From the NCBI GenBank assembly GCA_022843145.1, contig JALHOF010000006.1:124001-188000 (forward strand): a stretch of 64,000 nt of DNA, given 5' to 3'. This document shows, piece after piece, positions 8,691 to 18,807 of this stretch. The stretch's first letter is position 1. Every line of letters begins with the position of its first letter. This stretch comes from Hyphomicrobium sp. (lineage in GTDB: Bacteria > Pseudomonadota > Alphaproteobacteria > Rhizobiales > Hyphomicrobiaceae). The position numbers and the translations under genes are program-made. The notes below the pieces were generated by a model, which saw only the letters and a program-made list of their open reading frames with translations, had not been told where the DNA came from and ran no database searches.

Positions 8691-10053
8691 CTCACTTGCC
8701 TTCCGGCTCCTTGCGACCCTTGCGGCCTGGACCTTCTTGGTTCTGCCGATCGCCGGCGTAATCATTTTCTCGATCTATCATGCGGATCTTCAGCGCGACT
8801 ACGACGACCGGCTGAAGCGCCTCGCCGAGGGTGTGCGGCTCGACAGCATGGACGGGTTGACGGAGCCGCTGGCACCCATCAATCGCTTCGAGCCGCTGTT
8901 CGAGCAGACCCACTCGGGATGGTATTGGCAGGTCAAGCCGCTCGACGAAGCCGGCAAGCGCTGGCGGGTCTCGGCGTCGCTCGCGACGGGCGCGCTCGAG
9001 AGTCCGATCGAGAAGAAGTTTCCCAGTGATGCGACCGGCACCCGCTGGATGAACGTGAAGGGGCCTGCCGGAGAGCCGATCCGGATCGTCGAGCTGATCG
9101 ACACGTTGCAGCATGAGCCTGGGCCGCGATATTCGATTACGGTCGCCGGCCCGATCGACGAGTTGAACGAGCGGGTGAGCGAGTTCGGGCGGCGGCTGAC
9201 CATCGCCTTGGCGCTGGCCGGGCTCGGGCTACTGGCGACGACACTATTCCAGGTACGTTTCGGACTGCTGCCGCTGCAGAAAATCGAGCGCGGGCTGGCG
9301 GCGATCCGCAGCGGCGAAAAGACTGAACTCGACGGCGACCTGCCCAGTGAAATCGAGCCGCTACAGGCCGAACTCAACGCGCTGATCAAGTCGAACCAGG
9401 ACATCGTCGACCGCGCGAGGACGCAGGTCGGCAATCTGGCGCACGCGCTCAAGACGCCATTGGCGGTGATTACCAACGAGGCGCGGGACGACCGGTCTCC
9501 GTTCGCTAGCAAGGTCGCCGAGCAGGCGGCGCTGATGCGGGATCAGGTCAACCACTATCTCGACCGGGCCCGGATGGCGGCGCGAGTAGGCGTGATTGGC
9601 CGGGCTACGCCGGTCCAGCCGATTGTCGAGCCGTTGACGCGTGCGCTCGAACGCATTCATCGCGACAAAGGCGTCGTCATTCAGGTCAGTTGCCCCGACG
9701 ACGCGACTTTCCAGGGCGAGAAGCAGGATCTGGAGGAGATGCTCGGCAATCTCCTGGATAATGCCGCCAAGTGGTCCCGCCGGCATGTCGACCTGACGGT
9801 GACGGTCGGGGCGCCGGCCAAAGGTCAGCAGAAGCGTTTGATCGTTCTGGTCGAGGACGACGGGCCCGGCTTGTCATCGGAGCAGCGCGCGAAGATCGGC
9901 AAGAGAGGCCTGCGCCTCGACGAAACCAAGCCGGGATCCGGCCTGGGGTTATCGATCGTAACCGATCTGGCACTCTCGTATCGCGGCAGCTTGTCGCTCG
10001 ACAAAGCTCAGAAAGGCGGTTTGGCGGTGCGTCTGGAACTTCCTGCCGCGTGA
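8680..10053 (+). CDS. PhoQ-like sensor histidine kinase
   Basis: This 457-residue membrane kinase has TM1 at about residues 4-30, a periplasmic region of about 140 residues, TM2 near 170-195, and a HAMP-like linker. The H-box reads NLAHALKTPL. The ATPase domain has an N-box (MLGNLLDNAAKW), a G1 box (EDDGPGL) and a G2 box (GSGLGLSIV), all intact. The KTPLAVI type of H-box is shared with PhoQ-like kinases. The start overlaps the response regulator gene, so the cognate partner is clear. Confidence 0.92.
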   Translation: MRLNSLAFRLLATLAAWTFLVLPIAGVIIFSIYHADLQRDYDDRLKRLAEGVRLDSMDGLTEPLAPINRFEPLFEQTHSGWYWQVKPLDEAGKRWRVSASLATGALESPIEKKFPSDATGTRWMNVKGPAGEPIRIVELIDTLQHEPGPRYSITVAGPIDELNERVSEFGRRLTIALALAGLGLLATTLFQVRFGLLPLQKIERGLAAIRSGEKTELDGDLPSEIEPLQAELNALIKSNQDIVDRARTQVGNLAHALKTPLAVITNEARDDRSPFASKVAEQAALMRDQVNHYLDRARMAARVGVIGRATPVQPIVEPLTRALERIHRDKGVVIQVSCPDDATFQGEKQDLEEMLGNLLDNAAKWSRRHVDLTVTVGAPAKGQQKRLIVLVEDDGPGLSSEQRAKIGKRGLRLDETKPGSGLGLSIVTDLALSYRGSLSLDKAQKGGLAVRLELPAA

Positions 10054-10213
10054 GCCTGTTATGCGGACGCGGCCAGACGGGCCGAACTTTCGCCCGAATC
10101 GGCGCTCATCTGCTGGACTACGTCCGGACAGAATGCGCGTGGTGGTCATAGACACGTTCACTGATAAGCCGCCCGGTCAGATGCGGCGGGGCGGTGTCGA
10201 CGGGAGGTTTCGA

Positions 10214-10684
10214 ATGGTAGTGTTCGCGCGCGGTCTAGTCATTCTATCGATACCGCTGACGTTGGCCGCGTGTGGGCCAAATGCCAGCAAAGCCGATGCT
10301 GGCATGGTAGGCGGCGCGGTGGCGGGCGGGATCGTCGGCAGCGCATTCGGCAAGGGTACGGGGAATGTGCTCGCAACGGCGGCCGGAGCTGTCGTCGGAG
10401 GAATTATCGGAAATGAGATTGGACGCTCGCTCGACGAGCGTGACCGGCTGCTAGCCCAGCAGACGGAGTTCGACGCGCTGGAGCGTGGTGAATCCGGCCG
10501 GGTTCGGACCTGGCGCAATCCAGACAACGGCCGTTATGGCGAAGTCGTGCCGAGCCGCCCCTATCGCCGGGGCGAGCGCGATTGCCGCGACTATACGCAT
10601 AAGGTTTACATAGACGGCCGACCCCAGGCGATGCGCGGAACGGCCTGCCGCAATCCGGACGGAACCTGGAGTAACGTCGGCTGA
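10214..10684 (+). CDS. Glycine-zipper outer-membrane lipoprotein (17-kDa surface-antigen type)
   Basis: Started at ATG 10214, which has GGGAGG seven bases upstream, the protein has 156 residues. It opens with a lipoprotein signal peptide ending in the lipobox LAAC (Cys near residue 19). A glycine-zipper pair follows (GMVGGAVAGGIVGSAFG and AGAVVGGIIGNEIG), then a soluble tail with RPYRRGERDCRDYTHKVYIDG and a second Cys in GTACRNPDGTW. This is the 2TM glycine-zipper/17-kDa antigen family, anchored to the outer membrane in proteobacteria. Function is structural or unknown. A strong terminator lies 50 bases downstream. Confidence 0.85.
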   Translation: MVVFARGLVILSIPLTLAACGPNASKADAGMVGGAVAGGIVGSAFGKGTGNVLATAAGAVVGGIIGNEIGRSLDERDRLLAQQTEFDALERGESGRVRTWRNPDNGRYGEVVPSRPYRRGERDCRDYTHKVYIDGRPQAMRGTACRNPDGTWSNVG

Positions 10685-10730
10685 ATCGGGCCGATGCACT
10701 CGAACCGCGAAAAAGTGAACATGACCGCTG

Positions 10731-10763
10731 CGCGCCCCGGGACACCCCGGGGCGCGATTTTTT
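10731..10763 (+). terminator. Rho-independent terminator
   Basis: A perfect 10-bp GC stem (CGCGCCCCGG / CCGGGGCGCG) with a 6-base loop is followed one base later by six T residues at 10758-10763. It lies just after the lipoprotein gene and separates it from the ccm operon. Confidence 0.9.
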
Positions 10764-10886
10764 GCGTTTTTGCGGTGCGGTGACGGCAAATTCTCCGCGA
10801 CAGATGGGCCACCACGATCGCGGGTACTTGTCTTGCCGCACGCGCGCCCCTAATCCGTTACGGGTTAAACCCAATCGGGATCGAAC

Positions 10887-12068
10887 ATGTTGCTTTGGAT
10901 AGGGTTCGCGGTTTTGACGGCGGCGGTGGTTGCAGCACTTCTGCGGCCATTTTTCCAGGAGACATCCACCGTTCTCGATCCCGCCGCGGCGGACATGGCG
11001 GTCTATCGCGATCAGATGGCCGAAATCGCCATCGATCGGGAACGCGGGTTGATCGCGGACTCCGAAGCGGAAGCGGCGCGGACAGAGGTGGCGCGCCGGT
11101 TGCTCGCTTTGGAGCACAACGCGGACAAGTCGCGCGCGGGCAAAGCGCCCGTTCCGAAGTCCTCGGTCGGGCTGCCGCGCGCAGCGCTCGCGGTCGGTGC
11201 TGCCGTGCCGTTGCTGGCGATTGGACTCTACCTGCAATTCGGATCGCCTCAGCTTCCGGCTCAGCCGCATCAAGCGCGAGTCGCCAAGCCGAACGATACC
11301 GCCAATCTCGACGAGCTCGTCGCCAAAGTCGAAGCGCGCCTTCGTGAAAATCCGTCGGATGGCCTGGGTTGGGACGTCGTCGCGCCGGTTTATCTCGTTC
11401 AGCAGCGGCACTTGGATGCGGCCAACGCCTTCGCACGCGCAATATCGCTGCTCGGTGAGACGCCGAAGCGGTTGGCCGGTCTCGCAGAAGCCCACGTTCT
11501 TGCGTCCAATGGCATGGTCAGCGAGCCCGCGCGGCTCGCCTATGAGCGGCTGCGCGTTCTCGAGCCGCAACGTCTCGAGCCGCGGTTCTGGCTGGCGTTC
11601 GCCAAAGAGCAGGACGGAAAGGCCGACGACGCGGCGTCCGACTATCGCGCGCTGCTCGCCGATGCGCCGCCAGATGCCCCCTGGCGGTCGATGGTCGAAG
11701 AACGGCTTCAGCACGTAACCGGAAAGGGTCCGGTGACGGCTCCCGTGCAAATGCAGCCTGGCACGGGCGTTGCGGCGCCTGCGGCGGGCCCCGGGCCGCG
11801 TCAGGACGACGTCGATGCGGCGGCGAAGATGTCGCCCGAACAACGGGCGGCGATGATCGAGAAGATGGTCGACGGACTTGCTGCGCGGCTGAAGACGAAC
11901 GGCAAGGATGTGGCGGGCTGGATCAACCTCGTCCGCGCGTATACGGTGATGGGCCGGCGTAATGACGCCATGGCGGCACTTGCCGAGGCGCGGGGGCAGT
12001 TGGCCGGCGACAGTGCGGCTTTAGCGGAGATCGCCGCCTTGGAGAAATCGCTTGGCCTGGGTTCGTAA
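10887..12068 (+). CDS. ccmI: c-type cytochrome biogenesis protein CcmI (CycH)
   Basis: The 393-residue protein starts with a membrane segment ([22 protein letters not shown]), continues with the CcmI-type [17 protein letters not shown] motif in the cytosolic loop, and has a second membrane helix near residues 95-115. The rest is a periplasmic TPR-containing region with [22 protein letters not shown] and [16 protein letters not shown]. CcmI is the apocytochrome chaperone of the System I maturation complex, passing apocytochrome to CcmF/CcmH. It heads the alphaproteobacterial order ccmI-ccmE-ccmF-ccmH seen here. Confidence 0.95.
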   Translation: MLLWIGFAVLTAAVVAALLRPFFQETSTVLDPAAADMAVYRDQMAEIAIDRERGLIADSEAEAARTEVARRLLALEHNADKSRAGKAPVPKSSVGLPRAALAVGAAVPLLAIGLYLQFGSPQLPAQPHQARVAKPNDTANLDELVAKVEARLRENPSDGLGWDVVAPVYLVQQRHLDAANAFARAISLLGETPKRLAGLAEAHVLASNGMVSEPARLAYERLRVLEPQRLEPRFWLAFAKEQDGKADDAASDYRALLADAPPDAPWRSMVEERLQHVTGKGPVTAPVQMQPGTGVAAPAAGPGPRQDDVDAAAKMSPEQRAAMIEKMVDGLAARLKTNGKDVAGWINLVRAYTVMGRRNDAMAALAEARGQLAGDSAALAEIAALEKSLGLGS

Positions 12069-12121
12069 TCAGGCATGTCGAGGGCCGGTGGCGGCAGACG
12101 ATCAAGGGTAAAGGTTACGGC

Positions 12122-12604
12122 ATGACGCGGAAGCAACGGCGCGGACTTTTGATCGGCCTCGGCGTGGGCGTGCTGTCCGTTGCCGCGATCCTCGTGTTGT
12201 TCGCGCTCCGCGACACCGTCGTCTTCTTCCACACGCCGAGCGACGTTTCGGAGAAGAAGATTCCGGCCGGCCAGAGGATCAGGCTCGGCGGGCTCGTTGC
12301 GGATGGATCCGTCAAGCGCGGCGATGGCGCGCGGGTTGGGTTCACGGTGACCGATACGTTGAAGACGGTGCCCGTGACCTATCAAGGGATCCTTCCCGAC
12401 CTGTTCCGCGAAGGGCAGGGCGTCGTGGCCGAGGGCAAGCTCGACGCGACCGGTGTCTTCATTGCCGATAACGTGCTGGCCAAGCACGATGAGAATTACA
12501 TGCCGCCCGAGGTCGCCAAATCGCTCAAGGAGCGCGGCGTGGAACTCGGGGATACTAAATCGCATCCCGGTGGCGCAACCGCGCCGGCAGCCGGAACGAA
12601 TTAA
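12122..12604 (+). CDS. ccmE: Periplasmic heme chaperone CcmE
   Basis: This 160-residue protein has an N-terminal membrane anchor ([20 protein letters not shown]) and the OB-fold heme-binding domain. His122 and Tyr126 in [13 protein letters not shown] are the conserved covalent heme-attachment and ligand residues. CcmE carries heme from CcmC to the CcmF/H ligation complex in the periplasm. It lies 53 bases after ccmI and 12 bases before ccmF in the same operon. Length is normal for the family. Confidence 0.97.
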   Translation: MTRKQRRGLLIGLGVGVLSVAAILVLFALRDTVVFFHTPSDVSEKKIPAGQRIRLGGLVADGSVKRGDGARVGFTVTDTLKTVPVTYQGILPDLFREGQGVVAEGKLDATGVFIADNVLAKHDENYMPPEVAKSLKERGVELGDTKSHPGGATAPAAGTN

Positions 12605-12616
12605 GGGGGCGCGCGC

Positions 12617-14605
12617 GTGGTCGTCGAACTCGGACATTTCGCATTGATCCTGGCGCTCGTGGTTGCGGGCGTTCAGATGGTCGTGCCTGCGCTCGGCGCC
12701 TGGCGTGGCGATGGACGGATGATGGCGATCGGCGAGCCGGCCGCGCTGATCCAGCTCGGATTGCTGCTCGCGTCGTTCATCGCGCTTGGCTACGCGTTCA
12801 CGACGTCGGACTTCTCGGTTGCGAACGTGTTCCAGAATTCGCATTCGACGAAGCCGATGATCTACAAGATCTCGGGCGTGTGGGGGAACCACGAAGGCTC
12901 GATGCTGCTATGGGTGCTGATCCTGGCGCTGTTCGGCGCCGCGGTTGCTGCGTTCGGCCAGAATCTACCGGCAACGCTCCGCGCCCGGGTGCTTTCGGTG
13001 CAGGCGTCGATCGCGTTCGCGTTCTGTATGTTCATTCTCGCGACGTCCAACCCGTTCGCGCGCCTCGATCCGGCCCCTGTCGAGGGACAAGGCCTCAATC
13101 CGATCCTCCAGGATCCGGCGCTGGCTATCCATCCTCCGCTGCTCTACGCCGGCTATGTCGGCTTCTCGATCGCGTTTTCGTTCGCAATCGCCGCGTTGAT
13201 CGAGGGTCGCACGGATGCGGCCTGGGCGCGCTGGGTCCGGCCTTGGACGCTGGCGGCATGGTTATGCCTCACACTCGGCATCGCTCTCGGGTCGTGGTGG
13301 GCCTATTACGAACTGGGCTGGGGTGGCTGGTGGTTCTGGGATCCGGTGGAGAACGCTTCGTTCATGCCTTGGCTGGCGGGGACGGCGCTTCTGCATTCTG
13401 CCCTCGTGATGGAGAAGCGCGAAGGCCTGAAGGTCTGGACGATCCTGCTCGCCATTCTCACATTCTCGCTGTCGTTGCTCGGCACCTTCTTGGTGCGGTC
13501 GGGTGTCTTGACGAGCGTGCACGCGTTCGCGGTCGATCCCGAGCGTGGTGTGTTCATTCTCGGATTGATGGTCATCTTCATTGGTGGCGGTCTGGCGCTG
13601 TTTGCCTTGAGGGCGGGGGAACTGCGGCAAGGGGGGCTGTTCGCTCCGATCTCCCGCGAGGGCGGGCTGGTGCTCAACAACATCCTGTTGACCACCGCGT
13701 GCGCCACGGTGCTGGTCGGAACTCTCTATCCGCTGGCGCTGGAAGCGGTCACGGGCGACAAGATCTCGGTCGGACCCCCGTTCTTCAATTTGACTTTTGG
13801 TCCGCTGATGCTGCCGTTGCTTCTGGCACTGCCGTTCGGACCGTTTCTCGCGTGGAAGCGAGGCGATATCGGCGGCGCGGCACAGCGGCTGTTCGTAGCC
13901 GCACTGGTGGCGCTCGTCGCGGTCGTGGTCAGTCTCGCGGTCTTCCAGCGCGGGCCGTGGCTGGCGCCGTTCGGAATTGCGCTGGGCGTGTTCGTCATGA
14001 TGGGTGCGATCTCGGAGATCGCTCATCGCGTGAAGCTCGGATCCGCGTCACGCGAAGAGGTCCTGCGCAAAATTGGCAATTTGCCGCGTTCCGTCATCGG
14101 CACGGCGCTCGCCCATTTCGGCGTCGGGCTCATGGTCGTGGGGATCGTGGCGACGAGCGCATATCAGACGGAGACCGTTCTGGTCATGAAGCCGGGCGAA
14201 AGCGCGGACGTCGCCGGCTATCGCCTGACGTTCAGGGGCGTCTCTCCGTCACAAGGACCGAACTATCGCGAGCAGATCGGCACGTTCGAGGTGACTCGCG
14301 GCGGCGAGCCGGTGGTCGCGCTCTACCCGTCGAAGCGCATCTACAATCAGCCGCCGCAGCCGACGTCGGAGGCGGGTATCCACGCATCCTGGCGGGGTGA
14401 CCTGTACACGGTGCTCGGCGATGCTCAGCAGGACGGCGCCGGCTATTCGATGCGGATCTATTTCAATCCGCTCGTGCGCTTCATCTGGATCGGGGCGCTG
14501 ATCATGTCCATCGCGGGCTGCATCTCGCTGGCCGACCGGCGTCTGCGCGTCGGTGCGCCGATCCGCGGCCAGAGGCGGCGTTCGTCTCCGCAGCCTGCGG
14601 AGTGA
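12617..14605 (+). CDS. ccmF: Cytochrome c heme lyase subunit CcmF
   Basis: The 662-residue multi-spanning protein carries the WWD heme-handling motif ([19 protein letters not shown] near residues 234-252) and conserved periplasmic histidines. It starts at GTG 12617, preceded by AAGGGGG, 12 bases after ccmE. CcmF with CcmH attaches heme to CXXCH motifs of apocytochromes in the periplasm. Clients in this window include SoxA, SoxX and the cytochrome at 52080. Its stop lies 4 bases before the ccmH start. Confidence 0.97.
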   Translation: MVVELGHFALILALVVAGVQMVVPALGAWRGDGRMMAIGEPAALIQLGLLLASFIALGYAFTTSDFSVANVFQNSHSTKPMIYKISGVWGNHEGSMLLWVLILALFGAAVAAFGQNLPATLRARVLSVQASIAFAFCMFILATSNPFARLDPAPVEGQGLNPILQDPALAIHPPLLYAGYVGFSIAFSFAIAALIEGRTDAAWARWVRPWTLAAWLCLTLGIALGSWWAYYELGWGGWWFWDPVENASFMPWLAGTALLHSALVMEKREGLKVWTILLAILTFSLSLLGTFLVRSGVLTSVHAFAVDPERGVFILGLMVIFIGGGLALFALRAGELRQGGLFAPISREGGLVLNNILLTTACATVLVGTLYPLALEAVTGDKISVGPPFFNLTFGPLMLPLLLALPFGPFLAWKRGDIGGAAQRLFVAALVALVAVVVSLAVFQRGPWLAPFGIALGVFVMMGAISEIAHRVKLGSASREEVLRKIGNLPRSVIGTALAHFGVGLMVVGIVATSAYQTETVLVMKPGESADVAGYRLTFRGVSPSQGPNYREQIGTFEVTRGGEPVVALYPSKRIYNQPPQPTSEAGIHASWRGDLYTVLGDAQQDGAGYSMRIYFNPLVRFIWIGALIMSIAGCISLADRRLRVGAPIRGQRRRSSPQPAE

Positions 14606-14609
14606 GCCG

Positions 14610-15167
14610 ATGATCTCATGCGGCCATGCGATGCGGTGCTTGCGCCGGATGACGGCACTACTGGCGATGCTGGCGGTCATGGCCGTCTCGGCGCCGGTAC
14701 AGGCTGTCGAGCCTGATGAGATCCTGCCCGACCCCAAGCTCGAGTCGCGCGCACGCGCCTTGTCGCTCGATCTGCGCTGCCTCGTTTGCCAGAACCAATC
14801 GATCGACGACAGCAATGCGCCTCTCGCCCGCGATCTGCGCCTTCTGGTTCGCGAGCGGCTCAAGGCCGGTGATAGCGATGCCGACGTGATGTCTTACGTC
14901 GTCGCCCGCTATGGCGATTTCGTCCTTCTGCGACCACCCTTCAAATGGAACACGCTGATCCTCTGGCTTTCCGCGCCGGTGCTGCTTCTCGCTGTCGGCA
15001 CCATGCTGTGGCGATCGACGGTCGGCGCGCCACGTGGTGGGACGATCAATGCCGCCGGTCCGCCGTTGTCGCGCGATGAGGAGGCGCGACTCGCGAACCT
15101 GCTGGAGGTTCGCGCTTCCGATCCGGCCACACCGCCCGACGAGGGACGACCGCGGCAGCCGGGCTGA
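14610..15167 (+). CDS. ccmH: Cytochrome c biogenesis thiol reductase CcmH (CcmL)
   Basis: Started at ATG 14610 the protein has 185 residues. A signal peptide ([16 protein letters not shown]) is followed by the CcmH domain with the redox pair Cys57/Cys60 in [10 protein letters not shown], conserved [11 protein letters not shown], and a C-terminal membrane helix ([16 protein letters not shown]). It reduces apocytochrome thiols for heme attachment by CcmF. The N-terminal start could also be one of two ATGs 15-21 bases downstream. It closes the operon; ccmABCD and ccmG are not in the window. Confidence 0.95.
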   Translation: MISCGHAMRCLRRMTALLAMLAVMAVSAPVQAVEPDEILPDPKLESRARALSLDLRCLVCQNQSIDDSNAPLARDLRLLVRERLKAGDSDADVMSYVVARYGDFVLLRPPFKWNTLILWLSAPVLLLAVGTMLWRSTVGAPRGGTINAAGPPLSRDEEARLANLLEVRASDPATPPDEGRPRQPG

Positions 15168-15192
15168 GCGGATCGGTTGCACCGCAGAGGAA

Positions 15193-16371
15193 CTAGTCAA
15201 GACGCCTCAGTAGCCGGCGCGTCGGCAGCCCGGTGACGGGCAAACCGGCGCGTATTTCGGCTTGCCGGATCGCGGACTTGAACTTCGGCGATAACCGGCC
15301 GTCCACAGGTCCAGCGTAGTCGCCCGCCGCGACGAGCCGTGATTGCAGATCTCGCAGCAAGGATGGCGTGGCGATCAGCCCGGCCTCCGTAAAGGCAGCA
15401 ACGACGTCGGCGAGGGTATGTCCGGCGATTGCGGTGTTCGCGATCTCGCGTGACGTCGATGGCGCGGCGCTTGGTGATTGCCGCTCGCGCGCGGGTGTCG
15501 TGATCGTCGAATGGAGATACGTCCCGACATTGATCCCGACGACCTCCGGTCCATCGGGGCCGTCGATCAACAGCGGCGAACCGGACGACGAGCCGCCCGT
15601 ATCGCACGTGTGCAGGATCAAGTCGTCGGAGTTGCGGAAGTCGCGTGAGATGGTTTCCCACGTCGCGCCGTCGAACGCGCGCGGGGCATCGCAGGGCGCT
15701 GAAAGTGCACGCGCGAAGTTCTCGAAGTCGCGATGGAAGCCGATATTATAGACGCGCTTGTCGCGTGCCAGATCGAGGACGTCCTCGGTCGAACGGCGGC
15801 TGAGCGCGAGGCCGCCCTTCGGGCAGACGTTGCGGTCGAGGCGGATGAGCGTCCAGTCGCTGACCGCATCGATCGGGGGCCGCAGTTTCAGATGGGTCGA
15901 GCCGACGAGAATGTTGCTGGCCGACGCGCGGCCGGCTCGACCGGCAATGCGGGCGTCGTTGTTGACGGTGTGCAAAGTCTGCCGATACCGGATCGCGTCG
16001 AGGCGTGCGCCGCTGGGCCCGGATGTGGGATAAACACAGTGCGCGGCGGTCATGACAGTGTTTGTACCGACGCAAAACGCCGTGCAAACAGTGTTGCGCT
16101 CGAGATCGACGAGGACGCCCACCTTCTCGGAAACCGCAGCGCGCTCCCTGGGCGCCTTGATCCGATCGTCCGTCCCAAACACGGCGACGCGCGTCACGTC
16201 GCTTTGAACGGCCGGGATCGATGGTCGGAGTGGTCCTGCTTCGGCGATGGAAATCGGGACTACGATCGCCATCATGGCAAGGGCCGCGCGGCAGCCGATC
16301 CGATGCGCGGGCGCGACCCGGCGCCGGCGTCCTGTATCGATCCCGATCGTGCGTCCGTTCAATTTCGGCAC
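15193..16371 (-). CDS. Secreted trypsin-like serine protease with C-terminal peptidoglycan-binding-like domain
   Basis: The 392-residue protein starts at GTG. It has a signal segment (AALAMMAIVVPISIAEAG) and a trypsin-fold domain with the triad His111 (MTAAHC), Asp172 (SDWTLIRL) and Ser263 (TGGSSSGSPL). Cysteines in NTVCTAFC and CDTGG may form disulfides. Residues after about 325 (LRDLQSRLVAAGDYAGPVDG, then GLPVTGLPTRRLL) look like a peptidoglycan_binding_1 repeat. The gene is convergent with ccmH and divergent from degP. The enzyme is probably periplasmic or outer-surface; its substrate is unknown. Confidence 0.82.
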   Translation of the reverse strand: MPKLNGRTIGIDTGRRRRVAPAHRIGCRAALAMMAIVVPISIAEAGPLRPSIPAVQSDVTRVAVFGTDDRIKAPRERAAVSEKVGVLVDLERNTVCTAFCVGTNTVMTAAHCVYPTSGPSGARLDAIRYRQTLHTVNNDARIAGRAGRASASNILVGSTHLKLRPPIDAVSDWTLIRLDRNVCPKGGLALSRRSTEDVLDLARDKRVYNIGFHRDFENFARALSAPCDAPRAFDGATWETISRDFRNSDDLILHTCDTGGSSSGSPLLIDGPDGPEVVGINVGTYLHSTITTPARERQSPSAAPSTSREIANTAIAGHTLADVVAAFTEAGLIATPSLLRDLQSRLVAAGDYAGPVDGRLSPKFKSAIRQAEIRAGLPVTGLPTRRLLRRLD

Positions 16372-16481
16372 GGCTCACCAACATTACCAACTGTTAAGGC
16401 CGCCGAAATGCTGCCGTAAGGGCCGCTTGCGTATCCCCGTTGTCAGGAGGCGATGCATGCCTCGCACAACGGAGAACATCG

Positions 16482-18026
16482 ATGATCGCCAAGCCTTCTA
16501 TGTCGGGCTCAGCAAAATCCGGGCCATCGGCCTTTCGCGCGCCGCGGGCGGTCGCAGCCGCCGTGATTGGTGCCGGCATACTCGCTCTGGCTGGCCCGTC
16601 CGTCGTGACGCCGGCCTTTTCGCAGTTCAAGCCGGACGCCATGGCTCGCGCGCCGTTGTCGTTCGCTGACATCGTCGACAAGGTTAAGCCAGCCGTGGTC
16701 AGCATCTCTGTCAGCGGCGAGCAGAAGGTTGCCAAGAACGAGAAGGGTCCTCCGCGCAGTGCGCCAGGGGCGGCACCGGGTCTGCCCGATCTGCCGGATG
16801 ACCATCCGCTGAGCGAGTTCTTCAAGAACCTCCCGAAGGAATTCCGCGGTCAGCCGGGCGCGCAAAAGCCCGTGCAGGGCCAGGGGTCGGGCTTCGTCAT
16901 CTCGCCCGACGGCTATGTCGTCACCAACAACCACGTCATTGAAGGCGCGGGTAAGATCCAGGTCAGCTTTGACGAGCAGAACAAGCATGACGCGGAACTT
17001 GTCGGCACCGACCCGCGTACCGATCTCGCGCTGTTGAAGATCAAGGGAGACAAGAGCTTCCCGTTTCTCAAGTTTGCCGAGAAGCCGGCTCGCGTCGGTG
17101 ACTGGGTGATCGCTGTCGGCAACCCGTTCGGCCTCGGCGGAACCGTCACCGCCGGCATCCTGTCGGCGATGGGCCGCGATATCGGCTCGGGTCCGTACGA
17201 CTTCATTCAGATCGATGCGGCGGTCAATCGCGGCAACTCGGGTGGTCCGACGTTCAACCTCGACGGTGAGGTTATCGGCGTCAACACGGCGATCTACAGC
17301 CCATCGGGCGGCAACGTCGGTATCGCTTTCGCAGTCCCTGCAAAGACCGCTGCCGAAGTCGTCACGCAGCTCAAGTCGACCGGCAGCGTTAGTCGCGGCT
17401 GGCTCGGCGTGAAGATCCAAAACGTCGACGACGATACGGCCGCCTCGATCGGTCTCAACGGCCCGCGTGGCGCGTTCGTCACCGAAGTCACGCCCAATGG
17501 TCCGGCGGTCGCTGGTGGGCTGAAGCCGCAGGACGCGATCCTTCAGGTCAACGGCGACAAGATCGCCGATAGCCGTGACCTGGCGCGGAAGATCGCCGAG
17601 TATGCACCGAACACCACTGTCGACGTCAAGGTGTGGCGCAACAACGGCGAGCAGTCTTTGAAGGTGAAGCTCGGGACATTCCCGTCTTCGAAGGACGAAT
17701 TGGCCAAGCTCGAACAGTCAAAGCCCGCTCCCGCTGGTCAGATGTCGCTGTCGCAACTCGGACTCACGCTGATGCCGGCGCGCCAGGGTGCGGGTAAAGA
17801 CGGTGGCGTGGTCATCGCCGAAGTCGAAGCGGGCTCTGATGCCGCTCAGAAGGGTCTCAAGGCAGGCGATATCATTCTCGAAGTTCAGGGGCAGGCCGTG
17901 ACGAGTGCCGACGAGGTGATGAACGGCGTCAAGAAGGCCGCGGAACTCGGTCGCAAGGCCGTGCTGCTTCACGTCAAGTCGGCCGACAATAAGCGCTTCG
18001 TGGCGGTTCAGCTCAAGAAGAGCTAA
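16482..18026 (+). CDS. degP: Periplasmic Do-like serine protease/chaperone DegP (HtrA)
   Basis: ATG 16482 has GGAGAA five bases upstream and is preferred over an in-frame TTG at 16440; the product has 514 residues. A signal-anchor is followed by the HtrA protease domain with His151 (VTNNHVIEGA), Asp181 (RTDLALLKIK) and Ser253 (RGNSGGPTFN), and two PDZ domains at about residues 300-400 and 415-510. DegP degrades and refolds damaged envelope proteins. A two-component pair starts 100 bases downstream, a common alphaproteobacterial arrangement for envelope stress control. Confidence 0.95.
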   Translation: MIAKPSMSGSAKSGPSAFRAPRAVAAAVIGAGILALAGPSVVTPAFSQFKPDAMARAPLSFADIVDKVKPAVVSISVSGEQKVAKNEKGPPRSAPGAAPGLPDLPDDHPLSEFFKNLPKEFRGQPGAQKPVQGQGSGFVISPDGYVVTNNHVIEGAGKIQVSFDEQNKHDAELVGTDPRTDLALLKIKGDKSFPFLKFAEKPARVGDWVIAVGNPFGLGGTVTAGILSAMGRDIGSGPYDFIQIDAAVNRGNSGGPTFNLDGEVIGVNTAIYSPSGGNVGIAFAVPAKTAAEVVTQLKSTGSVSRGWLGVKIQNVDDDTAASIGLNGPRGAFVTEVTPNGPAVAGGLKPQDAILQVNGDKIADSRDLARKIAEYAPNTTVDVKVWRNNGEQSLKVKLGTFPSSKDELAKLEQSKPAPAGQMSLSQLGLTLMPARQGAGKDGGVVIAEVEAGSDAAQKGLKAGDIILEVQGQAVTSADEVMNGVKKAAELGRKAVLLHVKSADNKRFVAVQLKKS

Positions 18027-18126
18027 GATCGTCGTCATTCAAATCCAGCGTGGCGGCTCGCTCCATTCGGGAGTGGGCCGCCTCGTCGTATCTGACAGCA
18101 GTTGAGACAGAGGCGAAGACGACACG

Positions 18127-18807
18127 ATGCGCGTGCTGCTGATCGAGGATGACCGCGAAACGGCGCAGTTCCTGCAAAAGGCGCTGCGCGAAAGCGGGCA
18201 TACGGCCGATCTCGCGGAAGACGGCGAAGCTGGGCTCGCCATGGCTGAAGGCGGCGGCTACGATGTGCTGATCGTCGACCGCATGTTGCCAAAGTTGGAG
18301 GGCCTGGCGGTCGTCAAATCGCTCCGGACCTTGGGCCATCGGACGCCGGTGCTCATCCTGTCGGCGTTGGGTGAGGTCGACGATCGCGTGAAAGGATTGC
18401 GCGCCGGTGGCGACGACTATTTGACCAAGCCGTACGCCTACACCGAGCTGCTGGCTCGGATCGAGGCGCTGGCGCGCCGCGCCGTTCCGGAAGAGCAGGA
18501 GACGCGCTACGTCGTCGGTGATCTCGTCCTCGACAGACTAGCGCACCGTGTGAGCCGCGCCGGCGAACCTATTCCGCTGCAGCCACGCGAATATCGTCTG
18601 CTCGAATATCTCATGAAGCACGCAGGGCAGGTCGTGACACGAACGATGCTGCTCGAAAACGTGTGGGACTATCATTTCGATCCGCAGACCAACGTGATCG
18701 ATGTTCATGTTTCCCGACTACGGTCGAAGATCGACAAGGGGTTCAGCGCGCCCCTGCTGCACACCGTGCGGGGCGCGGGATACATGATCCGTGTCGGCTC
18801 AGAGTAA
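18127..18807 (+). CDS. OmpR-family response regulator
   Basis: The 226-residue regulator has a receiver domain with Asp51 in LIVDRMLPKLEGL and the conserved Lys in LTKPYAYTELLARI, and a winged-helix output domain with QPREYRLLEYLMKHAG and HTVRGAGYMI. It overlaps the following kinase gene by 17 bases, so the pair is co-translated. Its place behind degP suggests control of envelope or stress genes, but no binding site could be recognised. Resemblance is to the CusR/QseB type with MLPKLEG. Confidence 0.92.
   Translation: MRVLLIEDDRETAQFLQKALRESGHTADLAEDGEAGLAMAEGGGYDVLIVDRMLPKLEGLAVVKSLRTLGHRTPVLILSALGEVDDRVKGLRAGGDDYLTKPYAYTELLARIEALARRAVPEEQETRYVVGDLVLDRLAHRVSRAGEPIPLQPREYRLLEYLMKHAGQVVTRTMLLENVWDYHFDPQTNVIDVHVSRLRSKIDKGFSAPLLHTVRGAGYMIRVGSE

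Noticed and set aside
10404-11843. A 479-codon minus-strand frame over the lipoprotein and ccmI
   Set aside because: It crosses a strong terminator and two good genes on the other strand, and has no domain.
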